Origin: Sandaracinaceae bacterium
GTDB taxonomy: Bacteria > Myxococcota_A > Polyangia > Polyangiales > JAFGIB01
Reading direction: 5' to 3'
NCBI GenBank assembly: GCA_017881145.1
Contig: JADGRG010000349.1
Span: 1 to 10,633 of the forward strand
DNA: 10,633 nt
Made by a program: the position numbers and the translations under genes. Shown here piece by piece: positions 6,708 through 10,633 of this stretch (position 1 is its first letter; every line of letters begins with the position of its first letter). Under the pieces are notes generated by a model. The model had not been told where the DNA came from. It saw nothing but the letters and a program-made list of their open reading frames with translations, and did not search any database.

Positions 6708-7592
6708 GTGGTCCTCGTGCCTACATCTAGCTCAGCACGAAGCTTGGTCCGCTCTGCCATCGCGGCGCCCAGAACGACGCCCTCGCCGATCATCAAGTGG
6801 GTCGGCGGCAAGTCACGCATCCTCTCGCAGCTCGTCCCGCTCTTGCCGAAAGGCCACAAGCTAATGCGGCACGTCGAGCCCTTTGTGGGCGGCGGAGCGC
6901 TCTTCTTTGCTCGTAGACCCGAGCGCGCGCTGCTCTGCGACGTAAACCCTGCGCTGATCGGGACGTATGAAGCGGTGCGTGACCAGGTCGAGCACGTCAT
7001 CGTCAAGCTCCAGCAGCTCAGCGCCAATCACAAGGCTGAGAGCTACTACGAGGTTCGCCATCGTTACAACCACGGCACGCGCATCACGCCCGCCGAGCGC
7101 GCAGCGATGTTCGTCTATCTCAACAAGACCTGCTTCAACGGCCTGCATCGCGTCAACAGTCGCGGCGAGTTCAACGTGCCCGCTGGTCGCTACGAGAACC
7201 CTCGCATCCTGGACGTAGAGCTCTTGCACGCTGCAAGCGAAGAGCTGCAGAAGGCCGAGCTGAAATGCTCGGGCTTCGAGCACCTCCTGGACAGCGCCAT
7301 GCCCGGCGACTTCGTGTACTTCGATCCGCCCTACGAGCCGGTCTCACGCACCGCTAGCTTCACCGCCTACAGCCAGGGCGGCTTCGACCGCGACGACCAA
7401 ACCCGCCTGCGCGACGTCTTCACCGAGCTCGACCGCAGACGCTGCAAGCTCATGCTCAGCAACAGCGACGTGCCCTTCATCCGCGAGCTCTACGGCAAGT
7501 TCCGCATCGACCTGGTCGCTGCGCCCCGCGCCATCAACTGCGACGCCAAGAAGCGCGGCCTGGTGAGCGAGGTCGTGGTCCGCAACTACTGA
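6708..7592 (+). CDS. Dam-type adenine-N6 DNA methyltransferase
   Basis: The product transfers a methyl group from SAM to adenine N6 in DNA. At 294 residues from the GTG at 6708 it is close to the usual Dam length of about 270-290. A GTG at 6717 or TTG at 6744 could also be the start, since the first ~25 residues look non-conserved and only a weak GTGAG precedes 6708. Motifs run in the alpha-class order: KWVGGK at 30-35, the SAM-binding EPFVGGGALFF at 57-67, CDVNPALI at 77-84, NKTCFNGLHRVN at 139-150 with the downstream FNVPAG, the catalytic FDPPY at 205-209, and SNSD at 251-254. Recognition of GATC is likely for this family but not proven by sequence. No restriction endonuclease is adjacent, so it may be a solitary methylase for gene regulation, repair or replication timing. 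It is divergent from the unknown membrane protein and convergent with alanine racemase. Confidence 0.9.
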   Translation: MVLVPTSSSARSLVRSAIAAPRTTPSPIIKWVGGKSRILSQLVPLLPKGHKLMRHVEPFVGGGALFFARRPERALLCDVNPALIGTYEAVRDQVEHVIVKLQQLSANHKAESYYEVRHRYNHGTRITPAERAAMFVYLNKTCFNGLHRVNSRGEFNVPAGRYENPRILDVELLHAASEELQKAELKCSGFEHLLDSAMPGDFVYFDPPYEPVSRTASFTAYSQGGFDRDDQTRLRDVFTELDRRRCKLMLSNSDVPFIRELYGKFRIDLVAAPRAINCDAKKRGLVSEVVVRNY

Positions 7593-7624
7593 GATGCTGC
7601 TGACGGCGGCCGCTGCAAACGAGC

Positions 7625-8803
7625 TCAATCTCGGTACACGCGCGGCACTCGTGCCGAGAGGTTGGTGATCACTTCGTAGGGGATGGTGCCGGAGGCTTGG
7701 GCGAGCTCGCGCGCGCTGATCTCGGCTTTCCCTTGCTGACCCATCACCACGACTTCGTCGCCGACCTCGACTTCGGGCAACTCGGTCACGTCGAGGCAGG
7801 TGAGGTCCATGGCGACTGCGCCCACGATCGGCGCACGCTGGCCGCGCACCAGCATCGAGCCGCGATTGCCAGCGGCACGCAAGAGGCCGTCGCCGTAGCC
7901 GATGGCGACGGTGGCGATGCGCGAGTCGCGGCTGGTGCGAAAGGTCGCGCTGTAACCGACGGGCGCGCCTCTGGGCAGGTCGCGCATCGCGATGATCTGC
8001 GAAAGCACGCGCATCGCAGGCATCAGGTCTTCGCCGACCTCGGGCAGCGGTGCAACGCCGTAGAGCGCAAGACCAACGCGCACCAAGTTGTAGTGGGTGT
8101 CGGCGTTGCTCGTATAGGTCCCGGCGCTGTTGGCAGCGTGGATGAAGCGCGGGTTGTGGCCGTGCGCGCGCAGGCGAGCTTCGACCTGCGCGAAACGTTC
8201 CAGCTGCAACGCCGTCATCTCCGGATCGCTGTCGGCGCTTGCGAGGTGAGTCATCAAGCCTTCGATGCGCAGCGAAGGCAGGTGATCGAGGCCGGCCAGA
8301 ACGCTCGGCAGCTCGTCGAGTGAGACGCCCAGACGCGCCATGCCGGTGTCGACCTTCAAGTGGATCCGCACCGGTCGACCCTCCGCGGCACGCACGAAGG
8401 CTTGAGCCTGTCCAAGCTCGTAGACGACCGGCGTCAGACCGGCGCGCAGCACCTCGGCGTGATCGCGGCCGTAGACGCCGTTGAGCACCAGGATGGGCAC
8501 CTCGACCTGCGCAGCACGCAGCGCGAGACCCTCCTCGACCAAGGCCACGCAGATGCCATCGACACCGCTTTCTTCCAAGCGATGGGCAACCGGGATCAGA
8601 CCGTGGCCGTAGGCGTCGGCCTTGACCACTGCATAGACCTGGGCGTGGCCGGCGCGACTGGCGCGACCCACCACGGAGCGCACGCAACCGAGGTTGTGCG
8701 CGATCGCCGACAGGTTGACCTCGGCGAAAGTGGGGCGCGACCCGGGACGCTGGCGGGAGCTGGAGACCGCGTGGGCGGGCGCCGGCATGGCTTCGGACCA
8801 CAT
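7625..8803 (-). CDS. alr: Alanine racemase, PLP-dependent
   Basis: The enzyme interconverts L- and D-alanine in the cytosol and supplies D-alanine for peptidoglycan. From the ATG at 8803 it is 392 residues, close to the usual 360-390; an ATG at 8788 is also possible. The frame stays open to 8965, but that extension is an Arg-rich non-conserved stretch. The PLP-binding lysine is Lys61 in VVKADAYGHG. The second catalytic residue is Tyr284 in PVGYSATF, contributed across the dimer. Other conserved parts are HLKVDTGMARLG at 148-159, MTHLASAD at 184-191, HAANSAG at 222-228, RVGLALYG at 242-249, and GAVAMDLTCLDVT at 328-340, where the Met-Asp lies by the substrate carboxylate. The gene is convergent with the DNA methylase (32-base gap) and divergent from thiS. 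A single alr is normally essential unless a second racemase exists elsewhere in the genome. Confidence 0.95.
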   Translation of the reverse strand: MWSEAMPAPAHAVSSSRQRPGSRPTFAEVNLSAIAHNLGCVRSVVGRASRAGHAQVYAVVKADAYGHGLIPVAHRLEESGVDGICVALVEEGLALRAAQVEVPILVLNGVYGRDHAEVLRAGLTPVVYELGQAQAFVRAAEGRPVRIHLKVDTGMARLGVSLDELPSVLAGLDHLPSLRIEGLMTHLASADSDPEMTALQLERFAQVEARLRAHGHNPRFIHAANSAGTYTSNADTHYNLVRVGLALYGVAPLPEVGEDLMPAMRVLSQIIAMRDLPRGAPVGYSATFRTSRDSRIATVAIGYGDGLLRAAGNRGSMLVRGQRAPIVGAVAMDLTCLDVTELPEVEVGDEVVVMGQQGKAEISARELAQASGTIPYEVITNLSARVPRVYRD

Positions 8804-8887
8804 CCTGCGTTTGCTAGCTGTGGATGGAGCCGCCGTCAAGGAAGCGCAGCCGGATGGACCGTCCGCACGGGCGAAAGAGCATCGGGC

Positions 8888-8940
8888 AACCCGGCGGGTT
8901 CTCCGGCTTTTGCGGATTTTGCGGCGAAGCAAAGAGCCGG
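8888..8940 (+). promoter_or_regulatory. Two adjacent hairpins upstream of thiS
   Basis: AACCC (8888-8892) pairs with GGGTT (8896-8900) over a three-base loop. Two bases later CCGGCTTTTGC (8903-8913) pairs with GCAAA plus AGCCGG (8929-8940), eleven base pairs with G8934 bulged and a 15-base loop. The left arm and loop also contain a direct repeat of TTTTGCGG (8908-8915 and 8917-8924). Neither hairpin is followed by a T-run on either strand, so neither is an intrinsic terminator. The pair ends 36 bases before the thiS start. It could be a leader structure or a DNA operator; no TPP riboswitch motif is present. Confidence 0.4.
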
Positions 8941-8941
8941 G

Positions 8942-8968
8942 CTGACAAGCGTGCGGCCTGTGCATAAG
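8942..8968 (+). promoter_or_regulatory. Possible thiS promoter
   Basis: CTGACA (8942-8947, five of six for the -35 consensus) and CATAAG (8963-8968, four of six for the -10) are separated by only 15 bases, which is short. If used, transcription would start almost at the thiS ATG (8977), giving a nearly leaderless mRNA. That would fit the lack of a Shine-Dalgarno sequence there, but the match is weak. Confidence 0.2.
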
Positions 8969-8976
8969 CTCCCGCC

Positions 8977-9177
8977 ATGCGCATCGAGGTCAACGGCGAG
9001 GCGAGAGAAGTCGCCCCGCAAACCACGGTTTCTTCCCTCTTGCGTGAGCTTGGCGTGGGGGACGGGCCGGTCGCGGTGGAACGCAACCACGAGATCGTGC
9101 CGCGCGCCACCCACCAGACGGCTGTGCTGAACGATGGCGACCACCTGGAGATCGTGCACTTCGTGGGCGGAGGTTGA
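8977..9177 (+). CDS. thiS: ThiS, sulfur carrier protein of thiazole synthesis
   Basis: This 66-residue ubiquitin-fold protein, from the ATG at 8977, has the usual ThiS length. In the family the C-terminal Gly-Gly is adenylated by ThiF, converted to a thiocarboxylate and used by ThiG as the sulfur donor for the thiazole ring. Here the protein starts MRIEVNGEAREV, carries the mid-region PVAVERNHEIVPR and ends DHLEIVHFVGGG, so the tail has three glycines rather than the more usual two after the hydrophobic strand. No clear ribosome-binding site precedes it. thiG begins 16 bases after its stop, so the two are surely co-transcribed. ThiF, its activating enzyme, is not in the window and may lie beyond the right edge. 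Confidence 0.93.
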   Translation: MRIEVNGEAREVAPQTTVSSLLRELGVGDGPVAVERNHEIVPRATHQTAVLNDGDHLEIVHFVGGG

Positions 9178-9193
9178 ATTGGAGCTTCGGACC

Positions 9194-9979
9194 ATGAGTG
9201 AAACGCTGGATATCGGCAGCTACAAGCTGCGTTCCCGTCTGATCGTCGGCACCGGCAAGTACAAGAGCCTGGAGGAGACCAAAGCTGCACTCGAAGCTTC
9301 GGGCGCCGACATGGTGACGGTCGCGGTGCGCAGGCTCGACCTGAAAGCCAGCGGTGGCGACTCCCTGATCAACTACCTGAAGGAGCGCGCTTACACGCTC
9401 TTGCCCAACACGGCGGGCTGCTACACAGCGGAGGATGCCGTGCGCACCTGCCTTTTGGCGCGCGAGCTAGGCATCGCAGGGCTGGTCAAAGTCGAAGTGC
9501 TCGGCGATCCCAAGACGCTCTTTCCGGACGTAGTGCAGACGCTGGAAGCCTGTCGCATCTTGATCAAAGAGGGCTTCACGGTGCTGCCCTACACCAACGA
9601 CGACCCGATCACGGCCAAGAAGCTGCAGGACATCGGCTGCGCCGCGGTGATGCCGCTGGCCGCGCCGATCGGTTCGGGCCTGGGCATCCGCAACCCTTAC
9701 AACCTGGAGATTATCCGCAACACCATATCGCTGCCCATCATCGTGGATGCGGGCGTGGGCACTGCCTCGGATGCCGCGGTGGCGATGGAGCTCGGCTGCG
9801 ACGGTGTGCTGATGAACACCGCGATCGCTGGTGCGCGCGAGCCCGTCCGCATGGCGCGAGCGATGCGCTTGGCCGTGGAGGCAGGGCGCGAAGCGTTCCT
9901 TGCAGGACGCATCGAGCGGCGTCTCTACGCGACGGCGTCGAGCCCACTGTCTGGCGTGATCGGCTCGAAGGTCGGCTGA
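9194..9979 (+). CDS. thiG: ThiG, thiazole synthase
   Basis: ThiG is a TIM-barrel enzyme that joins 1-deoxy-D-xylulose 5-phosphate, dehydroglycine and ThiS-thiocarboxylate sulfur into the thiazole phosphate of thiamin. I chose the ATG at 9194 (261 residues, the normal length) because GGAG lies at 9181-9184 and MSETLDIGSYKLRSRLIVGTGKY is the family's standard beginning; an in-frame ATG at 9134 lies inside thiS. The lysine that forms the Schiff base with the sugar phosphate is Lys99 in VKVEVLGD. Other conserved blocks are LPNTAGCYTAEDAV at 70-83, VLPYTNDDP at 130-138, MPLAAPIGSGLGIRN at 153-167 and the phosphate-binding DAGVGTASDAA at 185-195, followed by GVLMNTAIAGA. It sits between thiS and a thiE/tenI-like gene 23 bases downstream, forming one operon. 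Confidence 0.97.
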   Translation: MSETLDIGSYKLRSRLIVGTGKYKSLEETKAALEASGADMVTVAVRRLDLKASGGDSLINYLKERAYTLLPNTAGCYTAEDAVRTCLLARELGIAGLVKVEVLGDPKTLFPDVVQTLEACRILIKEGFTVLPYTNDDPITAKKLQDIGCAAVMPLAAPIGSGLGIRNPYNLEIIRNTISLPIIVDAGVGTASDAAVAMELGCDGVLMNTAIAGAREPVRMARAMRLAVEAGREAFLAGRIERRLYATASSPLSGVIGSKVG

Positions 9980-10002
9980 GCCGAGCGCGCTCGGAGAAGC
10001 GC

Positions 10003-10620
10003 ATGTTCGACCTCTACCTCATCACCGATCCCGAGACGGCCGGCGGTGTCGCGCAAGCCACCGCGGAGGCCTTGGCTGACGCACCAGGCCCGCGGGTCGC
10101 GGTGCAGCTTCGCGCCAAACACCTACCCGCGGCGCAGCTGCTCGCGCTCGCCTACGAGCTGCGCGAAATCACGCGACGAGCAGGCGCCCTACTCTTCATC
10201 AACGACCGAGCCGACATCGCACGCGTCGTTGCAGCTGATGGCGTCCATCTTCCGAGCACGGGTCTGCCCGTCGCAGCCGCGCGTGAGGCCGTCGGGCCAA
10301 GCGTGCTGGTCGGCGTGTCCTGCCACGATCGCGCAAGCCTGGAACGAGCCGCTGCAGACGGTGGGGATTTTGCAACACTGAGCCCGGTCTTCGCTGTGCC
10401 TGGCAAGGGAAAGCCGCTCGGAATCGCTGTTTTTGGCGCCCTGGCACGGGGCGCGAAGCTGCCTGTCTACGCGTTGGGGGGCGTGCGGGCCGACCACGCA
10501 AGTGCGCTGCGAGCACATGGCGCGCATGGGTTGGCCGTGATCCGAGCGGTGTGGAGCGCCGAGGATCGACGCCGAGCGGTAGCAGGCTGTCTCGACGCGC
10601 TGAGTCGACCCGGAAGTTGA
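10003..10620 (+). CDS. thiE: Thiamin-phosphate synthase / thiazole tautomerase family protein (ThiE/TenI)
   Basis: This 205-residue protein, from the ATG at 10003 with GGAG six bases upstream, has the length of the ThiE/TenI TIM-barrel family. ThiE couples HMP pyrophosphate with thiazole phosphate to give thiamin phosphate; TenI only aromatises the thiazole carboxylate made by ThiG. Family motifs are YLITDP at 5-10, VQLRAKH at 34-40, FINDRADIAR at 65-74, ADGVHLPS at 78-85, GVSCHD at 104-109, LSPVF at 126-130, PGKGKPLG at 133-140 and YALGGV at 156-161. QLRxK, NDR and the GVS serine agree with ThiE. The GQxD segment after VHL that in ThiE supplies a metal-binding Asp is replaced here by PSTG, which recalls TenI (VQLPS). 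Assignment within the family is therefore uncertain. It ends the visible thi operon. Confidence 0.85.
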   Translation: MFDLYLITDPETAGGVAQATAEALADAPGPRVAVQLRAKHLPAAQLLALAYELREITRRAGALLFINDRADIARVVAADGVHLPSTGLPVAAAREAVGPSVLVGVSCHDRASLERAAADGGDFATLSPVFAVPGKGKPLGIAVFGALARGAKLPVYALGGVRADHASALRAHGAHGLAVIRAVWSAEDRRRAVAGCLDALSRPGS

Positions 10621-10633
10621 CAGGCTTGCCTGC

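Noticed and set aside
6016..6864. + strand frame overlapping the membrane-protein gene and the start of dam
   Set aside because: No motif; it covers two confident genes in other frames and becomes Ser/Arg-rich at its end.
7606..7613. GCGGCCGC palindrome between dam and alr as a terminator
   Set aside because: Short, no loop and no T-run on either strand; expected by chance in this composition.
7344..8801. Long minus-strand frame overlapping alr and the end of dam
   Set aside because: Arg/Ala/Pro/Ser-rich out-of-frame translation without motifs; alr and dam in the other frames are certain.
10621..10632. CAGGCTTGCCTG palindrome just after the last thi gene
   Set aside because: It could be the start of a terminator, but the window ends one base later, so no T-run or downstream gene can be checked.

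Overview
This is a GC-rich bacterial window with strong third-position G/C bias in every real gene. It most resembles a myxobacterium (Myxococcota, formerly Deltaproteobacteria). The grounds are a secreted Cys-rich lipoprotein with Asp-Gly/Asp-Ala-Gly ('DGG...DAG') linkers, long proteins of unknown function with one membrane span and coiled coils, and a Gram-negative-type outer-membrane barrel. The taxonomic call is an inference from style, not from a marker gene.

Left part (1-4735): a SAM-dependent methyltransferase, cut by the left edge, runs leftwards. It is divergent from a large polytopic membrane enzyme of the LTA-synthase/phosphoglycerol-transferase branch of the alkaline-phosphatase superfamily, which carries a C-terminal NPCBM-type carbohydrate-binding domain. 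Two exported envelope proteins follow on the + strand: a small outer-membrane beta-barrel protein and a Cys-rich lipoprotein, the latter closed by a clear intrinsic terminator.

Middle (4846-7592): a 573-residue protein of unknown function runs on the minus strand, with a cytosolic helical N-terminus, one membrane span, a probable periplasmic domain and a long helical/coiled-coil C-terminus. It is divergent from a Dam-type adenine-N6 DNA methyltransferase that has no restriction gene beside it in the window.

Right part (7625-10633): alanine racemase (minus strand, convergent with dam) supplies D-alanine for peptidoglycan. Divergent from it is a tight thiS-thiG-thiE/tenI cluster for the thiazole branch of thiamin synthesis. 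ThiS is the sulfur carrier, ThiG builds the thiazole phosphate, and the third gene is a thiamin-phosphate synthase or its thiazole-tautomerase relative. ThiF, the glycine oxidase/ThiH and ThiC/ThiD are not in the window. No TPP riboswitch is recognisable upstream; two adjacent hairpins lie there instead.

No mobile element, CRISPR array, tRNA or rRNA was seen. Most of the window is ordinary envelope and housekeeping content. The features most worth a second look are the NPCBM-tailed transferase, the two uncharacterised envelope proteins, the hairpins abutting the barrel gene's ribosome-binding site and upstream of thiS, and the ThiE/TenI ambiguity.
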